From the NCBI GenBank assembly GCA_965226245.1, contig CBDDCL010000015.1, positions 5,828,001 to 5,892,000 of the forward strand: a stretch of DNA of 64,000 nt, written 5' to 3'. Position numbers and translations under genes: made by a program. Below are positions 43,805 to 52,236 of the stretch, piece by piece (the first letter of the stretch is position 1; each line of letters begins with the position of its first letter). The notes under the pieces were generated by a model that did not search any database, was not told where the DNA came from, and saw nothing but the letters and a program-made list of their open reading frames with translations. This DNA is from CBDCYS01 sp965226245 (GTDB lineage: Bacteria; Acidobacteriota; Terriglobia; Bryobacterales; UBA6623).

Positions 43805-45304
43805 CTATGGGTTGGACGAAACAAATGTCGCCTCTGTTGGGTTGTGGCTCTGCTTCCTCGGCACGGTTGGATTCGGGCTGGAGCATCTTGCCCGCAGCCG
43901 CTCGACCTCGCGCCAAGCATCAGCCAAACCTCTCGGCTCGCCGGCGGCCCTGCCGTTGGACAAGTCAACCTCCAAGTGAAGCGCGTCGCGAAGCGCCTTG
44001 TAGAACTCGCTCGCATAGGCGCCTTGGAACATCATTGCCAGGTCGTCGCTGTCGCTCCAGTTTTTCTTCGGGCCCAGTTGCGCCGCCACGCTGTCGTAAA
44101 ACTTGGTGCCGGGCAGGGGGTAAGTTACCGAAACGCCGATGTCATCGGGCTCGGTCTCGCGGACCAGCCGGATCGTTTGCTCGATATCTTCCCAGTCTTC
44201 GCCGGGATAGCCGAATTGCAAAAAGTAGCAGGCGCGAATGCCGTGCTGGCGCAAATGATCCCGCGCCTCGCGAACTTGTCCGAGAGTGACATCCTTGTCC
44301 ATGGCGTCGAGGATCTTTTGCGAGCCCGATTCCACGCCCATCCACACTTCCTCGCAGCCTGCTTTTCGCAGCGCGGCAACGGTGTCTCCGGTCATCAGGT
44401 CGCAACGGGATTGCATCTTGAAGGGAAGCTTGGCGTCGAGCCGTTCCACCTCGCAGGCAAAGGCCCGGGTCCACTTTCCCGAGAGCGCAAAGATGTCGTC
44501 GGCAAACCAGCAGTGCTCGGCGCCCAATTCAAACTTGAGGCGAGCCATTTCCGAGGCCACGGCCGCCGCGGAGCGGAAGTGGTAGGAATCCCCGTAAATC
44601 GGCTTCGCGCACCAATTGCAGCGATACGGACAGCCGCGGCTCGAAACCATGTTGAGTGAAAACCTGCGCTGCTTGGTTTTCCAAGCGTCGCGATACTGCT
44701 TCACATCGACCAAGTCCCAAGCCGGTTCCGGCAGCCAGTCTGGATCATCCATCAGCCGGCGCCGGGGGGTGTAGATCACTTTCCCGCTTTCCTGCCCGTT
44801 TCCCTGCCCGCTTTCCGGATGATAGAGCGCCAGACCGTGGATCTGTTCCGGCACCCCTCCGTTGGGGCGCAGGATCAAGTCGGCCACTTCGAGGATTGTC
44901 CTTTCCAGCTCTCCTATCAGCACGAACCTCGCCCCGGCTTCGAGGTAAGCGGCAACATTGTCGCTAGCGTCGGAACTGTTGACGAGGGCCGGCGCGCGCG
45001 AATCTATTGCCGCGCGGAACATCGAGAAAGTCAGCTCACGATTTTGCGTCAAACACATCTTGGTCAGGAAATTGAAATTGTCTTCACAGACGGCGACCAA
45101 GCGCGGGTGATGCTGTTCGAGGGCTGCCTGGAAGCCTTCTATCGGGGAGTTCAGCGTGGCGTCAAACAGCGCAACTTCGTAGCCGTGGCGGCGAAGGCAT
45201 GCGGCGGCGATCAGTGTTTGCAGTGGGGGATACGGCTGCATCTTCCGCACTTGCTTGCGGTCGGAATACAAGTGGTTCGCATGGGTAAGGAGGATATCCG
45301 CCAT
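43805..45304 (-). CDS. B12-binding domain radical SAM enzyme 2
   Basis: The start at 45304 (MADILLTHANHLYSDRKQVR) gives 499 residues. It follows the plan of enzyme 1: a cobalamin-binding-like N-terminal domain (PPLQTLIAAACLRRHGYEVA), then the cluster motif CPYRCNWC and GVESGSQKILDAMDKDVTLG. The linker between domains contains three 12-bp units encoding E-S-G-Q type tetrapeptides (near 44780-44817). No substrate is predictable. The stop codon lies against hairpin repeat H1, and the paralogous enzyme 1 is next on the same strand. Confidence 0.88.
   Translation of the reverse strand: MADILLTHANHLYSDRKQVRKMQPYPPLQTLIAAACLRRHGYEVALFDATLNSPIEGFQAALEQHHPRLVAVCEDNFNFLTKMCLTQNRELTFSMFRAAIDSRAPALVNSSDASDNVAAYLEAGARFVLIGELERTILEVADLILRPNGGVPEQIHGLALYHPESGQGNGQESGKVIYTPRRRLMDDPDWLPEPAWDLVDVKQYRDAWKTKQRRFSLNMVSSRGCPYRCNWCAKPIYGDSYHFRSAAAVASEMARLKFELGAEHCWFADDIFALSGKWTRAFACEVERLDAKLPFKMQSRCDLMTGDTVAALRKAGCEEVWMGVESGSQKILDAMDKDVTLGQVREARDHLRQHGIRACYFLQFGYPGEDWEDIEQTIRLVRETEPDDIGVSVTYPLPGTKFYDSVAAQLGPKKNWSDSDDLAMMFQGAYASEFYKALRDALHLEVDLSNGRAAGEPRGLADAWREVERLRARCSSPNPTVPRKQSHNPTEATFVSSNP
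44780..44817 (-). repeat. In-gene 12-bp imperfect tandem repeat
   Basis: Three units of the form GAAAGCGGGCAG encode ESGQ, GNGQ and ESGK in the domain linker of the second radical SAM enzyme. Units differ by one to three bases, so slippage could change linker length in steps of four residues without a frameshift. Confidence 0.6.
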
Positions 45305-45507
45305 TGCCTGAACCAAAAAAACCAAGCGCCTGCTGGCTGCGCAGGGTCCAGCACGCACCTCGCAGCCGACCACTTATACTCAGCTCTAGCCGGGAATCAG
45401 GATCTGTCTGCTAATTTGGTTCCAGCCGAGCGTCGCCGTGCGCAACGAGCACCATCAAGACCTGCCCCCTAGTGTATCCCAGCAAAGTGCCGGGGCGTTT
45501 CCTCTAG

Positions 45508-45699
45508 ACCGCCCGTGCGACAGTGAAGGCTCTTGGGGTACCCATGATTGATCTAGTCCCGGTATTCAGAACCCATCGCGATCCTCCAGGGCTTTTCGTC
45601 TATCCCGGCTCGCACTACAATCCGGAGGGGCACGAAGTGGTTCGCGATGCGGTCTTGGCCCATTTGAACAACGTGGCGCCGGGCGGCGAGACCCCATAG
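45508..45699 (+). pseudogene. C-terminal remnant of an SGNH/GDSL-type hydrolase
   Basis: After an in-frame TAG, the frame reads TARATVKALGVPMIDLVPVF, then FVYPGSHYNPEGHEVVRDAV and LAHLNN. The pattern of a (V)PMIDLVPVF strand followed by a HYNPEGHEVV block is the typical end of SGNH/AlgJ-like esterases, where D and H are catalytic. About 80% of such a gene is missing upstream, where radical SAM enzyme 2 lies in the opposite direction. I judge it a leftover fragment. Confidence 0.5.
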
Positions 45700-45716
45700 G
45701 CCGCTTACTGTTCGCT

Positions 45717-45783
45717 GAGAGCCTTTGAGCCGCGAAGCGGCGTAGGATCGTAGCCCAGGGTGCAGCGAAGCGGAACCCTGGGT
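45717..45783 (+). repeat. REP-like palindromic repeat, copy R1
   Basis: A 67-bp unit GAGAGCC...CCTGGGT contains the palindrome GAGCCGCGAAGCGGC and a second arm GCGAAGCGGAACCCTGGGT. A close copy lies inverted at 56783-56849, with about 60 of 67 bases shared by eye. It is followed by a CCCCGAAGGGG hairpin. No gene is encoded. It looks like a chromosomal REP/ERIC-type element. Confidence 0.8.
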
Positions 45784-45941
45784 GGGGTAACCCAAGAGGG
45801 CAGCCCCGAAGGGGCGGAGGAAAACAAACAGATAATTCTGAGGCGGATCCAGCCGTCTTGCTGCGAAAGAAATACAACGACTTGGCCGAGCGAAACCATT
45901 AAAGTCGGCAGTATTGGGGATAGCCCCTCTTCGGGGATCTC

Positions 45942-47108
45942 ATGTCATATCGCGAGGTGGAAGTGACGCCGATCCACGTTGTCCAGGTGAATTGCTACTT
46001 GGATCCGGCTCGGCGAACGCCGCACGATCTCCTCGACGCTTGGCCCACGCTGACTCGCGTTGCCGCCGCTGCGGATAGCGAAAATGTTCGCGTTTCGGTC
46101 GTGCAATCAGCCCACGCGGACGCATTAATCGAGCAACACGGGGTGTCCTACTATTTTGTGGCCGATGTGGCTGACAGCAGTTCAGCGCGGACCCCATCCT
46201 TTCTCCGGCGCTCGCGTGCGCTTGAACAAAAAGTGGCGGCGCTCTCGCCCGATTTGATCCACGTGCACGGGCTGACATCTCCGCGTCAAACCCGGCGTCT
46301 GGCAAAGACGGTTCCAAGCGCCAGACTCCTCGCCCAAGACCACGCCAACCAGCCGCCCAAAGGATGGCGCAGGGCCGTGCACGGATGGGGTTTCCGATGC
46401 CTCTCCGGTGTTGCCTTCACGGCGCGGGAACAAGCGCGGCCGTTCGTCGAAGCCGGCGTGCTTGGGAAGGATCTGCCGGTCTTCGAAGTGATCGAGGGAT
46501 CGACTGTTTTCCAACCCGGTGACCAGAAATCGGCGCAACAGAAAACCGGCCTCCACGGCGACCCGTGCTTGCTGTGGGTGGGGCGGCTCGATCCCAACAA
46601 GGACCCGCTGACGGTCCTGAGCGCGTTCAGCCGCGCCGCCGGACATCTGCCCGACCCTCATCTCTGGTGCTGCTACACGGAGAATTCACTGGCGGGAGCC
46701 GTGCGCGAGCGAATTTCGGCTGACCCCGATCTGTCCGGGCGAGTTCACCTGGTCGGGGCGGTGCCACACGACCAAATCGAGCGCTACTACCAAGCCTCGG
46801 ACTTTCTGCTTTCGGGGAGCCAAAACGAGGGCAGCGGATATTCCGTAATCGAGGCGCTGGCTTGCGGCACGACCCCGCTAGTCACTGACATACCAGCTTT
46901 TCGGCGGATCACCGGCAACGGCGCCGCGGGTGGTCTTTCTTCTCCAGGTGACAGTGCGGGAATGGCTTGGTCGTTGCTGAAGTGGGCGAAACGCGACCGG
47001 GCCCAGCTACGGCGGACGGCCCGAGCGCACTTCGAAAGGTCGCTCTCTTTCGCGGCCATCGGCGCCGAACTGCGCGGCGCTTACCAGGAGATTCTGCGGA
47101 ATCCATGA
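45942..47108 (+). CDS. GT4-type glycosyltransferase 1
   Basis: This 388-residue GT-B protein has a Rossmann-like first half (DLIHVHGLTSPRQTRRLAKT) and a sugar-nucleotide-binding second half. The E(x)7E-type region is GSQNEGSGYSVIEALACGTT, and WVGRLDPNKDPLTVLSAFSR is typical of GT4. The annotated ATG (45942) lacks a good ribosome site; a GTG at 45963 with AGGTGGAA upstream is a plausible alternative. Its stop overlaps the start of the next glycosyltransferase. The acceptor is unknown. Confidence 0.85.
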   Translation: MSYREVEVTPIHVVQVNCYLDPARRTPHDLLDAWPTLTRVAAAADSENVRVSVVQSAHADALIEQHGVSYYFVADVADSSSARTPSFLRRSRALEQKVAALSPDLIHVHGLTSPRQTRRLAKTVPSARLLAQDHANQPPKGWRRAVHGWGFRCLSGVAFTAREQARPFVEAGVLGKDLPVFEVIEGSTVFQPGDQKSAQQKTGLHGDPCLLWVGRLDPNKDPLTVLSAFSRAAGHLPDPHLWCCYTENSLAGAVRERISADPDLSGRVHLVGAVPHDQIERYYQASDFLLSGSQNEGSGYSVIEALACGTTPLVTDIPAFRRITGNGAAGGLSSPGDSAGMAWSLLKWAKRDRAQLRRTARAHFERSLSFAAIGAELRGAYQEILRNP

Positions 47109-48259
47109 AAATCGGCTTCGTGGTGCTAGGCGGGGTGGACCGCGGTGGAGAGTATCGGGTCACTCCCTGCCTGCTTTGGCTTCTGGAGCGCTTGGCCAGG
47201 GAGCACGAAGTCCATGTGTACGCGCTCCAGCAATACCCCCAGCCGTGCCGTTACGACTTGCTTGGCGCACATGTTTCGAACGCCGGAAGCAGGCCCCGGG
47301 GACTTAGGGCGCTGGCCCAAATCGTTGCCGAGCATCGCCAATCACCGTTCCATGTTCTGCACGCGATTTCGGCCGCTCCAATGGGAGTGATTGCGGGGGT
47401 GGCGGGCCGGTTCCTTGGGGTTCCGGTGGTCCTCCATGTCACAGGCGGTGAGCTGGTATCACTGCCTGACATTGGCTATGGCGGGCGGGCCAACTGGCGC
47501 GGGCGGCTGTGGCTCCGGATAGCGAGTGCAAGCGCGGCCCGAGTGATCGCGCCCAGCAAGAGCACGCAACAACAGGCTCTCGAACTTGGCATCGCCGCGG
47601 AGTGTCTGCCCTTCGGCGTGGCGCTGGACCGCTGGCCGGCGAGCAGCCCGCGGGAGAGGCCGACTCGAGACAGCCCGCAACCGAACCAGGCACACCAGAA
47701 CCGCGGCCCCCGAGCGCGGCGCCGCCTGATTCATGTTGCCAGCCTCAACCGCGTCAAGGATCAAGAAACGCTTCTCCGCGCCGTGCGGCGAATACAGGCC
47801 GCGGGAGTGAGCTTCCACCTGGATGTCGTCGGTGAGGATACTCTCCATGGTGAGATCCAGCGCTTCGCGGACGAACAAGGGTTGGGCAACGCCGTTACGT
47901 TTCACGGTTTCTTGACACACGCTGAGTTGCGCCCGCTAGTCGACCAGGCTCACGTTCTGCTCGTTTCATCGCTGCACGAAACGGGGCCGCTGGTAGCACT
48001 GGAAGCCGCGGTAGCCGGAGTGCCCACGGTAGGCACGGCTGTGGGGCATCTCCCGGAGTGGTCCCCTGAAGCAGCCCTCACGGTTCCGGTTGGAGACGAC
48101 GAAGCGCTCGCCAGGGCGGCGATCGAGCTTCTGAAGGATGAGCCGCGCCGTTTGGCGATCGCAAAGCGGGCCCACGCCCGCGCGATTCAAGAGAACGCCG
48201 ACTGGACCGTGCGGCGAATTGTTGAAATCTACAAAGAGCTGGCCGCAAGTTCCGCTTGA
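47105..48259 (+). CDS. GT4-type glycosyltransferase 2
   Basis: The start MKIGFVVLGGVDRGGEYRVT overlaps the previous stop (ATGA), giving 384 residues; earlier in-frame codons lie inside the upstream gene. The second half holds HVASLNRVKDQETLLRAVRR and the VSSLHETGPLVALEAAVAGV donor-binding block. With the preceding gene it forms a two-gene unit. Both probably act on the same glycan. Confidence 0.87.
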   Translation: MKIGFVVLGGVDRGGEYRVTPCLLWLLERLAREHEVHVYALQQYPQPCRYDLLGAHVSNAGSRPRGLRALAQIVAEHRQSPFHVLHAISAAPMGVIAGVAGRFLGVPVVLHVTGGELVSLPDIGYGGRANWRGRLWLRIASASAARVIAPSKSTQQQALELGIAAECLPFGVALDRWPASSPRERPTRDSPQPNQAHQNRGPRARRRLIHVASLNRVKDQETLLRAVRRIQAAGVSFHLDVVGEDTLHGEIQRFADEQGLGNAVTFHGFLTHAELRPLVDQAHVLLVSSLHETGPLVALEAAVAGVPTVGTAVGHLPEWSPEAALTVPVGDDEALARAAIELLKDEPRRLAIAKRAHARAIQENADWTVRRIVEIYKELAASSA

Positions 48260-48327
48260 CCGCGGGCGTTCCCCTATCCCGTATAGGCCGCATAGCCAGT
48301 GACAGAGGCGCGGACGGAAGTCCGCGC

Positions 48328-49332
48328 TCAAGGGCCTTTGATGAGCCGTTGAATCCGGTCCGCGGCAACCCGCGGGTCGTCGTAGCTGAGAACGCAGGCC
48401 CCCGGCCGTACGAGCTGTTCGAGAGACGCGATATGTGACTGAACAACGCTTTCACTGAAAGCCGGCAGCTCCTCCACCAACCTGTCGATGGCCTCGCGTG
48501 GCCCGATCGAACGCAGCTCCATTTCGCAACCGTCCCGGCGGTCCAAAAACACAACGTATCCCGCGCTGCAAGTGTTCTCCGATGTCATCTCCTCGGATCG
48601 ATCCATTGCAACCTCGATCACCGCTTCGCCCTTGGAGTTGGCGCTCTGCTGCCGGCCGGTAATCTCGGGAAAGAGTTTCTCGGCGGATGGACGCAGCTTG
48701 AGGGTCTTGGGGATGCCCATGACTCTGTTGTCGTCACTATCTCTGACAAGGTAGGAGGCAGCGTCACTAACGAACCGCAGCCCGCTTTTAGCGCAGGCAT
48801 AGGCAAGACAGCTCTTTCCCGCTCCCGATCCGCCGCACAGCAGAGCGCCGACTCCTTGATAGGCAACGCAACTGGCGTGAATCGGCGTCACGCTGCGGTG
48901 AGTCAGCATGGCGTAGCAGCAGCCTTCCAGGTAGTTTTGTTGGAACGACTTTCCCCGGCGGACTTCGGAAGCTGTTACCCAGCAGGAAGCAAAACCCGAA
49001 TCCAGATCACAAGCCGCGAAATGATGCCTGTCCGCCGCCAGCACCAGCAGATGACCGCTGGCGCGGAACTCCGGGGCCGGCGGACTGTCGCGGAACGTAA
49101 CTCCTCCTTCTGCCGCTTCGCCCGGAGAGACGATCACGCGCAAGTGCAGAGGCGGTTCCGGAAAACGCCTCTCGAATCCTGCCCAGCAATCACCCGCGGC
49201 GGCAAGAACCTGCTCTGAGTTCGTGGCAAGTTGGACCTGAAAGCCGAGCGGGTAGAAGTCGGAATGCCAGCGCAGTTCGGTCCTGTAGCCCAACGGATCC
49301 GAAGACGGCGAAGGCGAATAGTCAGTGCTCAT
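48328..49332 (-). CDS. HPr-kinase-like P-loop ATPase
   Basis: This 334-residue protein has a P-loop, CGGSGAGKS (167-174), within an HPr kinase/phosphorylase C-terminal-like fold (HASCVAYQGVGALLCGGSGA, FVSDAASYLV). The N-terminal domain is unlike HprK, and there is no HPr. Such HprK-like proteins commonly occur next to glycosyltransferase or peptide-modification genes, with unknown targets. It is antiparallel to the glycosyltransferase pair. An ATG nine bases earlier (49341) is an alternative start. Confidence 0.65.
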   Translation of the reverse strand: MSTDYSPSPSSDPLGYRTELRWHSDFYPLGFQVQLATNSEQVLAAAGDCWAGFERRFPEPPLHLRVIVSPGEAAEGGVTFRDSPPAPEFRASGHLLVLAADRHHFAACDLDSGFASCWVTASEVRRGKSFQQNYLEGCCYAMLTHRSVTPIHASCVAYQGVGALLCGGSGAGKSCLAYACAKSGLRFVSDAASYLVRDSDDNRVMGIPKTLKLRPSAEKLFPEITGRQQSANSKGEAVIEVAMDRSEEMTSENTCSAGYVVFLDRRDGCEMELRSIGPREAIDRLVEELPAFSESVVQSHIASLEQLVRPGACVLSYDDPRVAADRIQRLIKGP

Positions 49333-49726
49333 TGGGGCCAAGCCGCATCACCACCGCCTCGAGAAAGAATCCGTAATCCGGTCCCTTGCGTGGGAAAGTC
49401 CCTTTGCGCCGAATAGTGACTATGGCTCCACCGTCCGAGACCTGCCGTAGCGATAAACCACGCTGCCGTCGACAGCGTGAAACCTCGGCGCCGGGGACCG
49501 AGCCCTCCAGATCCCTCGGGTTGAGTTGTTCCGGATTGTCTTTGTCAGCTCTTTTGCGGCGGACAATTTCGTCGGTGCGCCGTCCGGTTTTCTCTGTAAT
49601 CCTGGTCCAAATAATCGCGGACGTTTCCCTCACTTCGCCGATTCGCACTCCCGTGGCTTGGCGGGTTTCGTCAAGCGTGGTGGTGCAGGCGCTGAACAAG
49701 CAAATCGCGGTGATCAACAGCCGCAA
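49322..49726 (-). pseudogene. Truncated PhoD-type alkaline phosphatase (N-terminal lipoprotein part)
   Basis: A lipoprotein signal (MRLLITAICLFSACTTT) is followed by TGVRIGEVRETSAIIWTRIT and NPEQLNPRDLEGSVPGAEV, the N-terminal fibronectin-like region of PhoD-type phosphatases. The protein ends at 134 residues, and its last part no longer resembles the family. The metal-binding catalytic domain of about 350 residues is absent; the neighbouring gene starts inside its 3' end. It is most simply a decayed gene. Confidence 0.6.
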
Positions 49727-49844
49727 CCCAACGCCGCTAGCCCGAGACCTTCTGAGTGGAGTAAGAGCATGGAAGGCATCCTAGCAGAATCGTGCTGGAC
49801 TGAGGCGTCTGTTTGTCGGAAACCCCGGCGGTGCGATGAGGACA

Positions 49845-49869
49845 TTGACAATAGTCGCTTGTCATGACA
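49845..49869 (+). promoter_or_regulatory. Candidate promoter/operator of the HigBA module
   Basis: A -35-like TTGACA at 49845-49850 is followed at 49860-49869 by the perfect palindrome TGTCATGACA, just upstream of the toxin TTG start. Antitoxins of this family often repress their own operon through such palindromes. The -10 hexamer is unclear (CATGAT with an over-long spacer), so the promoter part is tentative. Confidence 0.4.
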
Positions 49870-49879
49870 CCATGATCTA

Positions 49880-50158
49880 TTGATTCAAGGTTTCAGGCAC
49901 AAGAGGCTGCAGCGGCTGCTCGAGAAGAGTGCAACAAAAGGCATGCGGCCCGATCACGTAGAGAAAGTAGAAAACATACTCGCCGCTCTTAACAGTTCCA
50001 GCAAGCCGGATGACATGGATCTGCCGGGCTTTCGGCTGCACCGTCTCAAAGGCGACCTCAAAGGTTTCTGGGCTGTAACTGTTCGGGCCAATTGGCGCGT
50101 GATCTTCCGCTTTGAAGACGGAGACGCCTGGGACGTTGATTTGACCGGCTATCACTAG
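49880..50158 (+). CDS. higB: HigB/RelE-type mRNA interferase toxin
   Basis: This 92-residue protein begins from a TTG codon, MIQGFRHKRLQRLLEKSATK, and contains DMDLPGFRLHRLKGDLKGFW, AVTVRANWRVIFRFEDGDAW and DVDLTGYH, the HigB pattern. Such toxins cut mRNA at the ribosome. The gene order toxin then antitoxin is that of higBA. higA starts 10 bp after its stop. Confidence 0.88.
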   Translation: MIQGFRHKRLQRLLEKSATKGMRPDHVEKVENILAALNSSSKPDDMDLPGFRLHRLKGDLKGFWAVTVRANWRVIFRFEDGDAWDVDLTGYH

Positions 50159-50168
50159 GGAAATAACA

Positions 50169-50468
50169 ATGACGATGAAGAATCCGCCCCACCCAGGAAG
50201 AATCGTCCGTCAGGAATGCATTGAGCCGCTCGGACTCACTGTTACGGAAGCCGCGGAACGCCTTGGAGTCAAACGTCAGACGCTGAACAACCTTGTCAAC
50301 GGCAAGTCCGGAGTCTCCCCGGAAATGTCCATACGGCTTTCCAAGGCTTTCGGCAGCGCTCCCGAGGTGTGGCTTGGCCTGCAAATGCAGTACGACCTGG
50401 CTCAGGCGAGAAAGACCGCGGACCGCATCAACGTGCCGAGAATAGCTCCGAAGCGCAGCGCGGCCTGA
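50169..50468 (+). CDS. higA: HigA-type antitoxin (XRE helix-turn-helix)
   Basis: This 99-residue protein has the HigA opening PPHPGRIVRQECIEPLGLTV and an XRE helix-turn-helix at about residues 22-60 (TEAAERLGVKRQTLNNLVNG). It neutralises HigB and represses the operon by binding DNA. The coupling to the toxin (10 bp) supports the pair. Confidence 0.9.
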   Translation: MTMKNPPHPGRIVRQECIEPLGLTVTEAAERLGVKRQTLNNLVNGKSGVSPEMSIRLSKAFGSAPEVWLGLQMQYDLAQARKTADRINVPRIAPKRSAA

Positions 50469-50610
50469 CCCGATCGGCGGCGTCACGTTCGAATTGGGCG
50501 CATGCGTCGCTCGACGTGGCGCGAAATAGCGTTTGACTTCCCCCAATAGCATGACTTAGCATCAAGGAAAGTCCCGCCATGCTTCTCGTTAACAAGTGCT
50601 GTTGTAGCAG

Positions 50611-50667
50611 GCCGGCCTAGCGCCGGCTTGCGTAAGAGCACTTCCTTGCAAGCCGGTCTACGTCGGC
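50611..50667. repeat. Imperfect inverted repeat upstream of cysE
   Basis: GCCGGCCTAGCGCCGGCTTGC (50611-50631) pairs with GCAAGCCGGTCTACGTCGGC (50648-50667) through a 16-nt loop with few mismatches. It lies in the 348-bp gap between higA and cysE. No T-rich tail follows, so it is not a classic terminator. It resembles REP-type GCCGGCTTGC hairpins, but only one copy is in the window. Confidence 0.55.
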
Positions 50668-50815
50668 CCCAGACGTCACGGTTCAGCCCAAGTTGCAGTG
50701 CTTCGGCGCGTTTGCCGGAGCGTTCGCTGGTGCAGCCCGGCGGTGCAGCCACTTTCCAAAACATTTACGAATTCGAAAGACCGAGCGAGCAGGGAACGAA
50801 GCAAGGAGGACCTTT

Positions 50816-51499
50816 ATGTTTCGGGCCATACGAGAACAGATCCAAACTGTATTTCGCGGCGACCCAGCGGCCAAGAGCGTCTTTGAAGTGCTGTTGTGCT
50901 ATCCCGGCGTTCACGCCATCCTGACGCATCGCCTGGCCCACCGGCTCTACCGCTGGAGGCTGTTCGTTATCGCCCGGCTGATCTCTCATCTGGCGCGCTG
51001 GCTGACGGGCATCGAAATCCACCCCGGCGCCAAAATCGGGCGTCGTTTCTTCATTGATCACGGCATGGGCGTGGTGATTGGCGAGACCTCGGAAATCGGC
51101 GACGATGTTCTGATCTATCAGGGAGTCACGCTGGGCGGTACCGGGCACGAAAAGGGCAAACGCCACCCAACGATCAGCAGCCACGTCGTGGTCGGGTCGG
51201 GGGCCAAGATCCTGGGCAACATCACGCTGGGAGAGTGGGTTCGGGTGGGCGCGGGCTCGGTCGTTGTTCGATCGGTGCCGGAACATTCCACCGTGGTCGG
51301 CATTCCAGGCCGCGTCGTTGCGATCAAGGGCGTGGCGATCTCCGAGGAAGAAGAAGCGATGCTCGAGCATGGGCAACTGCCCGATCCGGTCGGTCAAACC
51401 TTGGCTAATTTGAATGAAAGAGTCGCCCTGATCGAGGAAGAGCTGCGGGCCAAGAAGGACAAGGGGCCGCGGCCCGTGGCGCGCTCACAGGGGGGCTGA
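50816..51499 (+). CDS. cysE: Serine O-acetyltransferase
   Basis: CysE acetylates L-serine for cysteine biosynthesis. The start MFRAIREQIQTVFRGDPAAK follows an AAGGAGG ribosome site; 41 unconserved codons lie upstream. The 228-residue protein has the helical N-terminus and left-handed beta-helix with IGRRFFIDHGMGVVIGET, YQGVTLGGTG and VVGIPGR-type repeats, as expected for CysE. It appears monocistronic. Its own cysteine feedback site is in the beta-helix as in the family. Confidence 0.96.
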   Translation: MFRAIREQIQTVFRGDPAAKSVFEVLLCYPGVHAILTHRLAHRLYRWRLFVIARLISHLARWLTGIEIHPGAKIGRRFFIDHGMGVVIGETSEIGDDVLIYQGVTLGGTGHEKGKRHPTISSHVVVGSGAKILGNITLGEWVRVGAGSVVVRSVPEHSTVVGIPGRVVAIKGVAISEEEEAMLEHGQLPDPVGQTLANLNERVALIEEELRAKKDKGPRPVARSQGG

Positions 51500-51506
51500 T
51501 GCGGAG

Positions 51507-51947
51507 TCAGGTGAGAAGCGTGATTTCTGCTCCTCTCATAGCCGCGAATCCCTTGTCCAGGGTCGCCACGCTGAACCCGCTTGTTGACGCGAAAGCCGCC
51601 AGGTAAGCATCGGTCCAGAGATTTGTCGATTGGAAGCCGGACTTCGTCAGCCGCCGGAGTTCGAGTTCAAGCCGCGGGGGTTCGCTCACGTAGGCCACAC
51701 GGCTATCCCGTAGTGCTCGGTCATAAGTCTTCCACGCCTCAACCAGGTTCATGGCATCATCTCTCATGACCTTCCGGTTCGTCAGGAGCCGCAGGAAACC
51801 AAGCTGAGTCAGACGGCAAAAAAGAGCTTGCTCCGGCTCCAAGCCGTCAAACCATTTCCGGGCAATTGGATGATGAACGTGCAGGTCGTACGCCAGGGCG
51901 ATCCAAACGTTGACGTCAACCAAGCAGGATTTCTTCAATCTCGGCAT
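51507..51947 (-). CDS. VapC-like PIN-domain ribonuclease toxin
   Basis: This 146-residue PIN protein has D11 (LVDVNVWIAL), D113 (NLWTDAYLAAFA) and D131 (VATLDKGF), with CRLTQLGFLRLL between them, as in TA-type PIN nucleases of this subgroup, where the second acid is not strictly kept. Its start overlaps the upstream antitoxin gene by 32 bp, the usual VapBC coupling. It is convergent with cysE. Confidence 0.85.
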   Translation of the reverse strand: MPRLKKSCLVDVNVWIALAYDLHVHHPIARKWFDGLEPEQALFCRLTQLGFLRLLTNRKVMRDDAMNLVEAWKTYDRALRDSRVAYVSEPPRLELELRRLTKSGFQSTNLWTDAYLAAFASTSGFSVATLDKGFAAMRGAEITLLT

Positions 51948-52137
51948 TCGTCAGATCAAGCTTTCTAGATTCCTTTCCGCGGATCAGCGGAAACTCGGTT
52001 CGGACCGCCTGCTTGGGGCCATTAAGCTCACGGAGTACAAGCTTCAAGACAATGCTTTTCACCGTCGAGCCTTCGAGGGCAGCTTTCGATTTGAGCCTGC
52101 GGTAGACTGCGTCCGGGATATCGATCGTGGTCCGCAC
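51916..52137 (-). CDS. VapB-like antitoxin (ribbon-helix-helix type)
   Basis: This 73-residue protein starts MRTTIDIPDAVYRRLKSKAA, a ribbon-helix-helix DNA-binding N-terminus, followed by LEGSTVKSIVLKLVLREL. The C-terminal LDLTNAEIEEILLG would bind the toxin. It directly precedes and overlaps the PIN gene. This fold binds its own promoter region. Confidence 0.8.
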   Translation of the reverse strand: MRTTIDIPDAVYRRLKSKAALEGSTVKSIVLKLVLRELNGPKQAVRTEFPLIRGKESRKLDLTNAEIEEILLG

Positions 52138-52236
52138 AAAACCATCTTAGCATCTTTATGGCTACAACGGATCAGCACAACAGTGGGACAGGCCAGCGGA
52201 GCGGTTGTGAGGATTGCCGAAACGTCCGGCTCAAGT

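Noticed and set aside
45553..45795. Minus-strand ORF over the SGNH remnant and repeat R1
   Set aside because: Its N-terminus is the translated REP-like repeat; not a protein gene.
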